DNA of 64,000 nucleotides from Sympetrum striolatum (Eukaryota; Arthropoda; Insecta; Odonata; Libellulidae), in NCBI GenBank assembly GCA_947579665.1, contig OX388341.1:682001-746000 (forward strand). Direction: 5' to 3'. The notes under the pieces were generated by a model. The model did not search any database. It was not told the DNA's origin and was given only the letters and a program-made list of their open reading frames with translations. The position numbers were made by a program, and so were the translations under genes. This document shows positions 50,852 to 63,045 of this stretch, piece by piece; the first letter of the stretch is position 1, and every line of letters begins with the position of its first letter.

Positions 50852-53414
50852 TTGCTGTTATTTGAGATTAAGTTAACTATTGTTTTCAAAAATAGATTAC
50901 AATCACTTCTGATTCTTTCTCTCTTCCTGTCCATCATTAAGTCGAATCATCTGCAATACAATGGAGTCTGTGGTGAAGCTGCGGTGCATTGAAAGATTTG
51001 GAGAGCAAGGAAGCGGAAGATGCCTAATAAATTGAGTATTGAAGTAAACAATGCGTATTTAGTTTAACTGTCATTGCTGTAAATTGAAATTAAGTTGGCT
51101 ATTGTTATCAAAAATAGAATACAATCACTTACGATTCTTTCTCTCTTCCTGTCCATCATTTAGTCGAATCATCTGCAATACAACGGAGTCTGTGGTGAAG
51201 CTGCGGAGCTTAGAAAGATTTGGACAGCCAGGAAGCGGAGGATGCCTAATAAATTGAGTATTGAAGTATACATTGTGTATTTAGTTTAACTGTCATTGCT
51301 GTTATTTGAGATTAAGTTAACTATTGTTTTCAAAAATAGAATACAATCTCTTCTGATTCTTTCTCTCTTCCTGTCCATCATTAAGTCGAATCATCTGCAA
51401 TACAATGGAGTCTATGGTGAAACTGCGGTGCATAGAAAGATTTGGAGAGCAAGGAAGCGGAAGATGCCTAATAAATTGAGTATTGAAGTAAACAATGCGT
51501 ATTTAGTTTATCTGTCATTGCTGTAAATTGAAATTAAGTTTGCTATTGTTATCAAAAATAGAATACAATCACTTACGATTCTTTCTCTCTTCCTGTCCAT
51601 CATTTAGTCGAATCATCTGCAATACAATGGAGTCTGTGGTGAAGCTGCGGTGCATTGAAAGATTTGGAGAGCCAGGAAGTGGAAGATGCCTAATAAATTG
51701 AGTATTGGAGTAAACAATGCGTATATAGTTTAACTGTCATTGCTGTTAATTGGGATTGAGTTGGCTATTGTTATCAAAAATAGAATACAAACACTTACGA
51801 TTCTTTCTCTCTTCCTGTCCATCATTTAGTCGAATTATCTGCAATAAAATGGAGTCTGTGGTGAAGCTGCGGTGCTTAGAAAGATTTGGAGAGCCAGGAA
51901 GTGGAGGATGCCTAATAAATTGAGTATTAAAGTAAACAATGCGTATTCAGTTTAACAGTCATTACTGTTAATGGAGATTAAGTTACCTATTGTTATCAAA
52001 AATAGAATACAATCACTTACGATTCTTTCTCTCTTCCTGTCCATCATTTAGTCGAATTATCTGCAATAAAATGTAGTCACTGGTGAAGCTGCGGTGCTTA
52101 GAAAGATTTGGAGAGCCAGGAAGCGGAGGATGCCTAATAAACTGAGTATTAAAGTAAACAATGCGTATTCAGTTTAACTGTCATTACTGTTATTGGAGAT
52201 TAAGTTAACTATTGTTATCAAAAATAGAATACAATCACTTACGATTCTTTCCCTCTTCCTGTCCATCATTATGTCGAATCATCTGCAATACTATGGAGTC
52301 TGTGGTGAAGCTGCGGTGCTTAGAAAGATTTGGAGAGCCAGGAAGCAGAGGATGCCTAATAAATTGAGTATTAAAGTAAACAATGCGTATTCAGTTTAAC
52401 TGTCATTACTGTTAATGGAGATTAAGTTAACTATTGTTATCAAAAATAGAATACAATCACTTACGATTCTTTCTCTCTTCCTGTCCATCATTATGTCGAA
52501 TCAACTGCAATAAAATGGAGTCTGTGGTGAAGCTGCGGTGCTTAGAAAGATTTGGAGAGCCAGGAAGCGGAGGATGCCTAATAAATTGAGTATTAAAGTA
52601 AACAATGCGTATTTAGTTTAACTGTAATAGCTGTTAATTGAGATTAAGTTAACTAATGTTATCAAAAATGGAATACAATCACTTACGATTCTTTCTCTCT
52701 TCCTGTCCATCATTTAGTCGAATTATCTGCAATAAAATGGAGTCTGTGGTGAAGCTGCGGTGCTTAGAAAGATTTGGAGAGCCAGGAAGCGGAGGATGCC
52801 TAATAAATTGAGTATTAAAGTAAACAATGCGTTTTTAGTTTAACTGTCATTGCTGTTAATTGAGATTAAGTTAGCTTTTGTTATCAAATATAGAATACAA
52901 TCTCTTACGATTCTTTTTCTCTTCCTGGCCATCATTAAGTCGAATCATCTGCAATACAATGGAGTCACTGGTGATGCTGCGGTGCTAAGAAGGATTAGGA
53001 GAGCAAGAAAGCGCAGGATGCCTCTTAAATTGAGTATTAAAGTATACAATAGGTATTTAGTTTAACTGTCATTGCTGTTAATTGAGATTAAGTTAGCTAT
53101 TGTTATCAATAATAGAATACAATCTCTTACGATTCTTTTTCTCTTTCTGGCCATCATTAAGTTGAATCATCTTCAATACAAAGTAGTCACTGCTGCTGTT
53201 AATTGAGATTAAGTTAGCTATTGCTATCATAAATAAAATACAATCTCTTACGATTATTTTACTCTTCCTGGCCATCATTAAAACGAATCATCTGCAATAC
53301 AATGGAGTCACTGGTGATGCTGCGGTGCTTAGAAAGATTAGGAGAGCCAGGAAGCGGAGGATGCCTAATAAATAGAGTATTAAAGTATACAATGCGTATT
53401 TAGTTTAACTGTCA
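50852..53414 (+). repeat. 2563-bp tandem unit, copy 2
   Basis: Direct repeat of 48289-50851 at constant spacing 2563. Its final 565 bp (52850-53414) continue without a break into the second large duplication copy, whereas the same 565 bp in unit 1 are followed by family 2 again. This shows the duplication spanned the family boundary. Confidence 0.9.
53072..53192 (+). repeat. 121-bp short monomer, class c
   Basis: Triplet GCT. Equal to 50509 (spacing 2563) and 28283 (spacing 24789). Confidence 0.92.
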
Positions 53415-56303
53415 TTGCTGTTAATTGACATTAAGTTAGCTTTTGTTATCAATAATAGAATACAATCTCTTACGATTCTTTTTCTCTTCCTGGCCATCAT
53501 TAAGTCGAATCATCTGCAATACAATGGAGTCACTGGTGATGCTGCGGTGCTTAGAAAGATTAGGAGAGCCAGGAAGTGGAGGATGCCTAATAAATTGAGT
53601 ATTAAAGTAAACAATGAGTATATTGTTTAACTGTCATTGCTGTTAATTGAGATTAAGTTAGCTATTGTTATCAATAATAGAATACAATCTCTTACGATTC
53701 TTTTTCTCTTCCTGGCCATCATTAAGTCGAATCATCTGCAATACAATGGAGTCACTGGTGATGCTGCGGTGCTTAGAAAGATTAGGAGAGCCAGGAAGCG
53801 GAGGATGCCTAATAAATTGAGTATTAAAGTAAACAATGCGTATATTGTTTAACAGTCATTGCTGTTAATTGAGATTAAGTTAGCTATTGTTATCAATAAT
53901 AGAATACAATCTCTTACGATTCTTTTTCTCTTCCTGACCATCATGAAGTCGAATCATCTGCAATACAATGGAGTCACTGGTGATGCTGCGGTGCTTAGAA
54001 AGATTAGGAGAGCCAGGAAGCGGAGGATGCCTAATAAATTGAGTATTAAAGTATACAATGCGTATTTTGTTTAACTGTCATTGCTGTTAATTGAGATTAA
54101 GTTAGCTATTGTTATCAATAATAGAATACAATCTCTTACGATTCTCTTTCTCTTCCTGGCCATCATTAAGTCGAATCATCTGCAATACAATGGAGTCACT
54201 GGTGATGCTGCGGTGCTTAGAAAGATTAGGAGAGCCAGGAAGCGGAGGATGCCTAATAAATTAAGTATTAAAGTATACAATGCGTATTTTGTTTTTACTG
54301 TCATTGCTGTTAATTGAGATTAAGTTAGCTATTGTTATCAAAAATAAAACACAATCTCTTACGATACTTTTTCTCTTCCTGGCCATCATTAAGTCGAATC
54401 ATCTGCAATACAATTGAGTCACTGCTGATGCTGCGGTGCTTAGAAGGATTAGGAGAGCAAGAAAGCGCAGGATGCCTAATAAATTGAGTATTAAAGTAAA
54501 CAATGCGTATTTAGTTTAACTGTCATTGCTGTTAATTGAGACTAAGTTAGCTATTGATATCAAAAATAAAATACAATCTCTTACAATTCTTTCTCTCTTC
54601 TTGTCCATCATTAAGTCGAATCATCTGCAATACAATAGAGTTTGTGATGATGCTGCGGTTCTTAGAAAGATTAGGAGAACCAGGAAGAGGAGGATGCCTA
54701 ATAAATTGAGTATTAAAGTATACAATGCGTATTTAGTTTTTATTGTCATTGCTGTTAATTGAGATTAAGTTAGCTATTGTTATCAATAATAGAATACAAT
54801 CCCTTACGATTCTTTTTCTCTTCCTGGCCATCATTAAGTCGAATCATCTTTAATACAATGGAGTCACTGGTGATGCTGCGGTGCTTAGAAAGATTAGGAG
54901 AGCCAGGAAGCGGAGGATGCCTAATAAATTGAGTATTAAAGCAAACAATGCGTATTTAGTATAACTGTCATTGCTGTTAATTGAGATTAAGTTAGCTAGT
55001 TTTATCAAAAATAGAATACAATCTCTTACGATTCTTTTTCTCTTCCTGGCCATTATTAAGTCGAATCATCTGCAATACAATGGAGTCACTGGTGATGCTG
55101 CGGTGCTTTGAAAGAATAGGAGAGCCAGGAAGCGGAGGATGCCTAATAAATTGAGTATTAAAGTATACAATGCGTATTTAGTTTAACTGTCATTGCTGTT
55201 AATTGAGATTAAGTAAGCTATTGTTATCAAAGATAGAATACAATCTCTTACGATTCTTTTTCTCTTCCTGGCCATCATTAACTCGAATCATCAGAAATAC
55301 AATGGAGTCACTGGTGATGCTGCGGTGCTTAGAAAGATTACGAGAGCCAGGAAGCGGAGGATGCCTAATAATTTGAGTATTAAAGTATACAATGCGTATT
55401 TAGTTTATCTGTCATTGCTGTTAATTGAGATTAAGTTAGCTATTGTTATCAAAAATAGAATACAATCTCCTACGATTCTTTTTCTCTTCCTGGCCATCAT
55501 TAAGTCGAAGCATCTGCAATACAATGGAGTAACTGGTGATGCTGCGGTGCTTAGAATGATTAGGAGAGCCAGGAAGCGGAGGATGCCTAATAAATTGAGT
55601 ATTAAAGTATACAATGCGTATTTAGTTTAACTGTCATTGCTGTTAATTGAGATTAAGTTAGCTATTGTTATCAAAAATAAAACACAATCTCTTACGATAC
55701 TTTTTCTCTTCCTGGCCATCATTAAGTCGAATCATCTGCAATACAATGGAGTCACTGCTGATGCTGCGGTGCTTAGAAGGATTAGGAGAGCAAGGAAGCG
55801 CAGGATGCCTAATAAATTGAGTATTAAAGTAAACAATGCGTATTTAGTTTAACTGTCATTGCTGTTAATTGAGACTAAGTTAGCTATTGATATCAAAAAT
55901 AAAATACAATCTCTTACAATTCTTTCTCTCTTCTTGTCCATCATTAAGTCGAATCATCTGCAATACAATAGAGTTTGTGGTGATGCTGCGGTTCTTAGAA
56001 AGATTAGGAGAGCCAGGAAGAGGAGGATGCCTAATAAATTGAGTATTAAAGTATACAATGCGTATTTAGTTTTTACTGTCATTGCTGTTAATTGAGATTA
56101 AGTTAGCTATTGTTATCAATAATAGAATACAATCTCCTACGATTCTTTTTCTCTTCCTGGCCATCATTAAGTCGAAGCATCTGCAATACAATGGAGTAAC
56201 TGGTGATGCTGCGGTGCTTAGAATGATTACGAGAGCCAGGAAGCGGAGGATGCCTAATAAATTGAGTATTAAAGTATACAATGCGTATTTAGTTTAACTG
56301 TCA

Positions 56304-56424
56304 TTGCTGTTAATTGAGATTAAGTTAGCTATTGTTTTCAAAAATAGAATACAATCTCCTACGATTCTTTTTCTCTTCCTGGCCATCATTAAGTCGAATC
56401 ATCTTTAATACAATGGAGTCACTC
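56304..56424 (+). repeat. 121-bp short monomer, class b
   Basis: Triplet CTT. Counterpart of 31515 at spacing 24789. Confidence 0.92.
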
Positions 56425-57312
56425 TTGCTGTTAATTGAGATTAAGTTAGCTTTTGTTATCAAAAATAGAATACAATCTCTTACGATTCTTTTTCTCTTCC
56501 TGGCCATCATTAAGTCGAATCATCTTTTAAACAATGGAGTCACTGGTGATGCTGCGGTGCTTAGAAAGATTAGGAGAGCCAGGAAGCGGAGGATGCCTAA
56601 TAAATTGAGTATTATAGTATACAATGCGTATTTAGTTTAACTGTCATTGCTGTTAATTGAGATTAAGTTAGCTTTTGTTATCAAAAATAGAATACAATCT
56701 CTTACGATTCTTTTTCTCTTCCTGGCCATTATTAAGTCGAATCATCTGCAATACAATGGAGTCACTGGTGATGCTGCGGTGCTTTGAAAGAATAGGAGAG
56801 CCAGGAAGCGGAGGATGCCTAATAAATTGAGTATTAAAGTATACAATGCGTATTTAGTTTAACTGTCATTGCTGTTAATTGAGATTAAGTAAGCTATTGT
56901 TATCAAAAATAGAATACAATCTCTTTCGATTCTTTTTCTCTTCCTGGCCATCATTAACTCGAATCATCAGCAATACAATGGAGTCACTGGTGATGCTGCG
57001 GTGCTTAGAAAGATTACGAGAGCCAGGAAGCGGAGGATGCCTAATAATTTGAGTATTAAAGTATACAATGCGTATTTAGTTTATCTGTCATTGCTGTTAA
57101 TTGAGATTAAGTTAGTTATTGTTATCAAAAATAGAATACAATCTCCTACGATTCTTTTTCTCTTCCTGGCCATCATTAAGTCGAAGCATCTGCAATACAA
57201 TGGAGTAACTGGTGATGCTGCGGTGCTTAGAATGATTAGGAGAGCCAGGAAGCGGAGGATGCCTAATAAATTGAGTATTAAAGTATACAATGCGTATTTA
57301 GTTTAACTGTCA

Positions 57313-57433
57313 TTGCTGTTAATTGAGATTAAGTTAGCTATTGTTTTCAAAAATAGAATACAATCTCCTACGATTCTTTTTCTCTTCCTGGCCATCATTA
57401 AGTCGAATCATCTTTAATACAATGGAGTCACTC
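57313..57433 (+). repeat. 121-bp short monomer, class b
   Basis: Triplet CTT. Counterpart of 32524. The following full monomer (57434) carries the private G at 57490. Confidence 0.92.
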
Positions 57434-57655
57434 TTGCTGTTAATTGAGATTAAGTTAGCTTTTGTTATCAAAAATAGAATACAATCTCTGACGATTCTTT
57501 TTCTCTTCCTGGCCATCATTAAGTCGAATCATCTTTTAAACAATGGAGTCACTGGTGATGCTGCGGTGCTTAGAAAGATTAGGAGAGCCAGGAAGCGGAG
57601 GATGCCTAATAAATTGAGTATTATAGTATACAATGCGTATTTAGTTTATCTGTCA

Positions 57656-57776
57656 TTGCTGTTAATTGAGATTAAGTTAGTTATTGTTATCAAAAATAGA
57701 ATACAATCTCCTACGATTCTTTTTCTCTTCCTGGCCATCATTAAGTCGAATCATCTTTAATACAATGGAGTCACTC
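57656..57776 (+). repeat. 121-bp short monomer, class b
   Basis: Triplet CTT. Counterpart of 32867; it has the C form of the pyrimidine tract. Confidence 0.92.
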
Positions 57777-58221
57777 TTGCTGTTAATTGAGATTAAGTTA
57801 GCTTTTGTTATCAAAAATAGAATACAATCTCTTACGATTCTTTTTCTCTTCCTGGCCATCATTAAGTCGAATCATCTTTTAAACAATGGAGTCACTGGTG
57901 ATGCTGCGGTGCTTAGAAAGATTAGGAGAGCCAGGAAGCGGAGGATGCCTAATAAATTGAGTATTAAAGTATACAATGCGTATTTAGTTTTTACTGTCAT
58001 TGCTGTTAATTGAGATTAAGTTAGCTATTGTTATCAATAATAGAATACAATCTCCTACGATTCTTTTTCTCTTCCTGGCCATCATTAAGTCGAAGCATCT
58101 GCAATACAATGGAGTACCTGGTGATGCTGCGGTGCTTAGAATGATTACGAGAGCCAGGAAGCGGAGGATGCCTAATAAATTGAGTATTAAAGTATACAAT
58201 GCGTATTTAGTTTAACTGTCA

Positions 58222-58342
58222 TTGCTGTTAATTGAGATTAAGTTAGCTATTGTTTTCAAAAATAGAATACAATCTCCTACGATTCTTTTTCTCTTCCTGG
58301 CCATCATTAAGTCGAATCATCTTTAATACAATGGAGTCACTC
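58222..58342 (+). repeat. 121-bp short monomer, class b
   Basis: Triplet CTT. Counterpart of 33433 and 36805. Confidence 0.92.
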
Positions 58343-58786
58343 TTGCTGTTAATTGAGATTAAGTTAGCTTTTGTTATCAAAAATAGAATACAATCTCTTA
58401 CGATTCTTTTTCTCTTCCTGGCCATCATTAAGTCGAATCATCTTTTAAACAATGGAGTCACTGGTGATGCTGCGGTGCTTAGAAAGATTAGGAGAGCCAG
58501 GAAGCGGAGGATGCCTAATAAATTGAGTATTATAGTATACAATGCGTATTTAGTTTAACTGTCATTGCTGTTAATTGAGATTAAGTTAGCTTTTGTTATC
58601 AAAAATAGAATACAATCTCTTACGATTCTTTTTCTCTTCCTGGCCATTATTAAGTCGAATCATCTGCAATACAATGGAGTCACTGGTGATGCTGCGGTGC
58701 TTTGAAAGAATAGGAGAGCCAGGAAGCGGAGGATGCCTAATAAATTGAGTATTAAAGTATACAATGCGTATTTAGTTTAACTGTCA

Positions 58787-58907
58787 TTGCTGTTAATTGA
58801 GATTAAGTAAGCTATTGTTATCAAAAATAGAATACAATCTCTTTCGATTCTTTTTCTCTTCCTGGCCATCATTAACTCGAATCATCAGCAATACAATGGA
58901 GTCACTG
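58787..58907 (+). repeat. 121-bp short monomer, class d
   Basis: Triplet GCT. Counterpart of 37370 at spacing 21417. Confidence 0.92.
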
Positions 58908-59351
58908 CTGCTGTTAATTGAGATTAAGTTAGCTATTGTTATCAAAAATAGAATACAATCTCTTACGATTCTTTTTCTCTTCCTGGCCATCATTAAGTCG
59001 AATCATCTTTAATACAATGGAGTCACTGGTGATGCTGCGGTGCTTAGAAAGATTACGAGAGCCAGGAAGCGGAGGATGCCTAATAATTTGAGTATTAAAG
59101 TATACAATGCGTATTTAGTTTATCTGTCATTGCTGTTAATTGAGATTAAGTTAGTTATTGTTATCAAAAATAGAATACAATCTCCTACGATTCTTTTTCT
59201 CTTCCTGGCCATCATTAAGTCGAAGCATCTGCAATACAATGGAGTAACTGGTGATGCTGCGGTGCTTAGAATGATTAGGAGAGCCAGGAAGCGGAGGATG
59301 CCTAATAAATTGAGTATTAAAGTATACAATGCGTATTTAGTTTAACTGTCA

Positions 59352-59472
59352 TTGCTGTTAATTGAGATTAAGTTAGCTATTGTTTTCAAAAATAGAATAC
59401 AATCTCCTACGATTCTTTTTCTCTTCCTGGCCATCATTAAGTCGAATCATCTTTAATACAATGGAGTCACTC
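59352..59472 (+). repeat. 121-bp short monomer, class b
   Basis: Triplet CTT. Counterpart of 37935. The following full monomer (59473) carries the private G at 59529. Confidence 0.92.
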
Positions 59473-59916
59473 TTGCTGTTAATTGAGATTAAGTTAGCTT
59501 TTGTTATCAAAAATAGAATACAATCTCTGACGATTCTTTTTCTCTTCCTGGCCATCATTAAGTCGAATCATCTTTTAAACAATGGAGTCACTGGTGATGC
59601 TGCGGTGCTTAGAAAGATTAGGAGAGCCAGGAAGCGGAGGATGCCTAATAAATTGAGTATTATAGTATACAATGCGTATTTAGTTTAACTGTCATTGCTG
59701 TTAATTGAGATTAAGTTAGCTTTTGTTATCAAAAATAGAATACAATCTCTTACGATTCTTTTTCTCTTCCTGGCCATCATTAAGTCGAATCATCTGCAAT
59801 ACAATGGAGTCACTGGTGATGCTGCGGTGCTAAGAAGGATTAGGAGAGCAAGAAAGCGCAGGATGCCTCTTAAATTGAGTATTAAAGTATACAATAGGTA
59901 TTTAGTTTAACTGTCA

Positions 59917-60037
59917 TTGCTGTTAATTGAGATTAAGTTAGCTATTGTTATCAATAATAGAATACAATCTCTTACGATTCTTTTTCTCTTTCTGGCCATC
60001 ATTAAGTTGAATCATCTTCAATACAAAGTAGTCACTG
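59917..60037 (+). repeat. 121-bp short monomer, class c
   Basis: Triplet GCT with ACAAAGTAGTCACT. Counterpart of 38500. Confidence 0.92.
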
Positions 60038-61371
60038 CTGCTGTTAATTGAGATTAAGTTAGCTATTGCTATCAAAAATAAAATACAATCTCTTACGATT
60101 ATTTTTCTCTTCCTGGCCATCATTAAGTCGAATCATCTGCAATACAATGGAGTCACTGGTGATGCTGCGGTGCTTAGAAAGATTAGGAGAGCCAGGAAGC
60201 GGAGGATGCCTAATAAATTGAGTATTAAAATAAACAATGCGTATATTGTTTAACTGTCATTGCTGTTAATTGAGATTAAGTTAGCTATTGTTATCAATAA
60301 TAGAATACAATCTCTTACGATTCTTTTTCTCTTCCTGGCCATCATGAAGTCGAATCATCTGCAATACAATGGAGTCACTGGTGATGCTGCGGTGCTTAGA
60401 AAGATTAGGAGAGCCAGGAAGCGGAGGATGCCTAATAAATTGAGTATTAAAGTATACAATGCGTATATTGTTTAACTGTCATTGCTGTTAATTGAGATTA
60501 AGTTAGCTATTGTTATCAATAATAGAATACAATCTCTTACGATTCTTTTTCTCTTCCTGGCCATCATTAAGTCGAATCATCTGCAATACAATGGAGTCAC
60601 TGGTGATGCTGCGGTGCTTAGAAAGATTAGGAGAGCCAGGAAGCGGAGGATGCCTAATAAATTGAGTATTAAAGTATACAATGCGTATTTTGTTTTTACT
60701 GTCATTGCTGTTAATTGAGATTAAGTTAGCTATTGTTATCAAAAATAAAACACAATCTCTTACGATACTTTTTCTCTTCCTGGCCATCATTAAGTCGAAT
60801 CATCTGCAATACAATGGAGTCACTGCTGATGCTGCGGTGCTTAGAAGGATTAGGAGAGCAAGGAAGCGCAGGATGCCTAATAAATTGAGTATTAAAGTAA
60901 ACAATGCGTATTTAGTTTAACTGTCATTGCTGTTAATTGAGACTAAGTTAGCTATTGATATCAAAAATAAAATACAATCTCTTACAATTCTTTCTCTCTT
61001 CTTGTCCATCATTAAGTCGAATCATCTGCAATACAATAGAGTTTGTGGTGATGCTGCGGTTCTTAGAAAGATTAGGAGAGCCAGGAAGAGGAGGATGCCT
61101 AATAAATTGAGTATTAAAGTATACAATGCGTATTTAGTTTTTACTGTCATTGCTGTTAATTGAGATTAAGTTAGCTACTTTTATCAAAAATAGAATACAA
61201 TCTCTTACGATTCTTTTTCTCTTCCTGGCCATTATTAAGTCGAATCATCTGCAATACAATGGAGTCACTGGTGATGCTGCGGTGCTTTGAAAGAATAGGA
61301 GAACCAGGAAGCGGAGGATGCCTAATAAATTGAGTATTAAAGTATACAATGCGTATTTAGTTTAACTGTCA

Positions 61372-62031
61372 TTGCTGTTAATTGAGATTAAGTTAGCTAT
61401 TGTTATCAAAAATAGAATACAATCTCTTACGATTCTTTTTCTCTTCCTGGCCATCATTAACTCGAATCATCAGAAATACAATGGAGTCACTGGTGATGCT
61501 GCGGTGCTTAGAAAGATTACGAGAGCCAGGAAGCGGAGGATGCCTAATAATTTGAGTATTAAAGTATACAATGCGTATTTAGTTTATCTGTCATTGCTGT
61601 TAATTGAGATTAAGTTAGCTATTGTTATCAAAAATAGAATACAATCTCCTACGATTCTTTTTCTCTTCCTGGCCATCATTAAGTCGAATCATCTGCAATA
61701 CAATGGAGTAACTGGCGATGCTGCGGTGCTTAGAATGATTAGGAGAGCCAGGAAGCGGAGGATGCCTAATAAATTGAGTATTAAAGTATACAATGCGTAT
61801 TTAGTTTATCTGTCATTGCTGTTAATTGAGATTAAGTTAGCTATTGTTATCAAAAATAGAATACAATCTCCTACGATTCTTTTTCTCTTCCTGGCCATCA
61901 TTAAGTCGAATCATCTTTTAAACAATGGAGTCACTGGTGATGCTGCGGTGCTTAGAAAGATTAGGAGAGCCAGGAAGCGGAGGATGCCTAATAAATTGAG
62001 TATTATAGTATACAATGCGTATTTAGTTTAA
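61372..62031 (+). other. Second copy of the 219-codon open frame, not judged a gene
   Basis: Counterpart of 39955-40614 at spacing 21417, apparently giving the same translation. Its preservation follows from the recent segmental duplication and is not independent evidence of coding. Confidence 0.75.
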
Positions 62032-62259
62032 CTGTCATTGCTGTTAATTGAGATTAAGTTAGCTTTTGTTATCAAAAATAGAATACAATCTCTTACGATT
62101 CTTTTTCTCTTCCTGGCCATCATTAAGTCGAATCATCTGCAATACAATGGAGTCACTGGTGATGCTGCGGTGCTAAGAAGGATTAGGAGAGCAAGAAAGC
62201 GCAGGATGCCTCAAAAATTGAGTATTAAAGTATACAATAGGTATTTAGTTTAACTGTCA

Positions 62260-62380
62260 TTGCTGTTAATTTAGATTAAGTTAGCTATTGTTATCAATAA
62301 TAGAATACAATCTCTTACGATTCTTTTTCTCTTTCTGGCCATCATTAGGTTAAATCATCTTCAATACAAAGTAGTCACTG
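62260..62380 (+). repeat. 121-bp short monomer, class c variant
   Basis: Triplet GTT. Counterpart of 40843 at spacing 21417. Confidence 0.92.
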
Positions 62381-63045
62381 TTGCTGTTAATTGAGATTAA
62401 GTTAGCTATTGCTATCAAAAATAAAATACAATCTCTTACGATTATTTTTCTCTTCCTGGCCATCATTAAGTCGAATCATCTGCAATACAATGGAGTCACT
62501 GGTGATGCTGCGGTGCTTAGAAAGGTTAGGGAGCCAGGAAGCGGAGGATGCCTAATAAATTGAGTATTAAAGTATACAATGCGTATTTAGTTTAACTGTC
62601 ATTGCTGTTAATTGACATTAAGTTAGCTATTGTTATCAATAATAGAATACAATCTCTTACGATTCTTTTTCTCTTCCTGGCCATCATTAAGTCGAATCAT
62701 ATGCAATACAATGGAGTCACTGGTGATGCTGCGGTGCTTAGAAAGATTAGGAGAGCCAGGAAGTGGAGGATGCCTAATAAATTGAGTATTAAAGTATACA
62801 ATGCGTATTTAGTTTAACTGTCATTGCTTTTAATTGAGATTTAGTTAGCTTTTGTTATCAAAAATAGAATACAATCTCTTACGATTCTTTTTCTCTTCCT
62901 GGCCATCATTAAGCCGAATCATCTTTAATACAATGGAGTCACTGGTGATGCTGCGGTGTTTAGAAAAATTAGGAGAGCCAGGAAGCGTAGGATGCCTAAT
63001 AAATTGAGTATTAAAGTATACAATGCGTATTTAGTTTAACTGTCG

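Larger units (their letters stand above)
55193..58564 (+). repeat. 3372-bp unit, single copy in second duplication
   Basis: Equivalent to 30404-33775 and 33776-37147 but present once. It agrees with the first unit at the C in the pyrimidine tract (A at 36309 in the second unit) and with the second unit at the terminal T (37116). It could be the ancestral single unit or a recombinant of the two. Confidence 0.88.

Noticed and set aside
12923..62380. Short monomers as assembly errors
   Set aside because: Exactly the same length and joint occur 29 times in ordered, duplicated contexts with differing triplets, which random errors would not produce.
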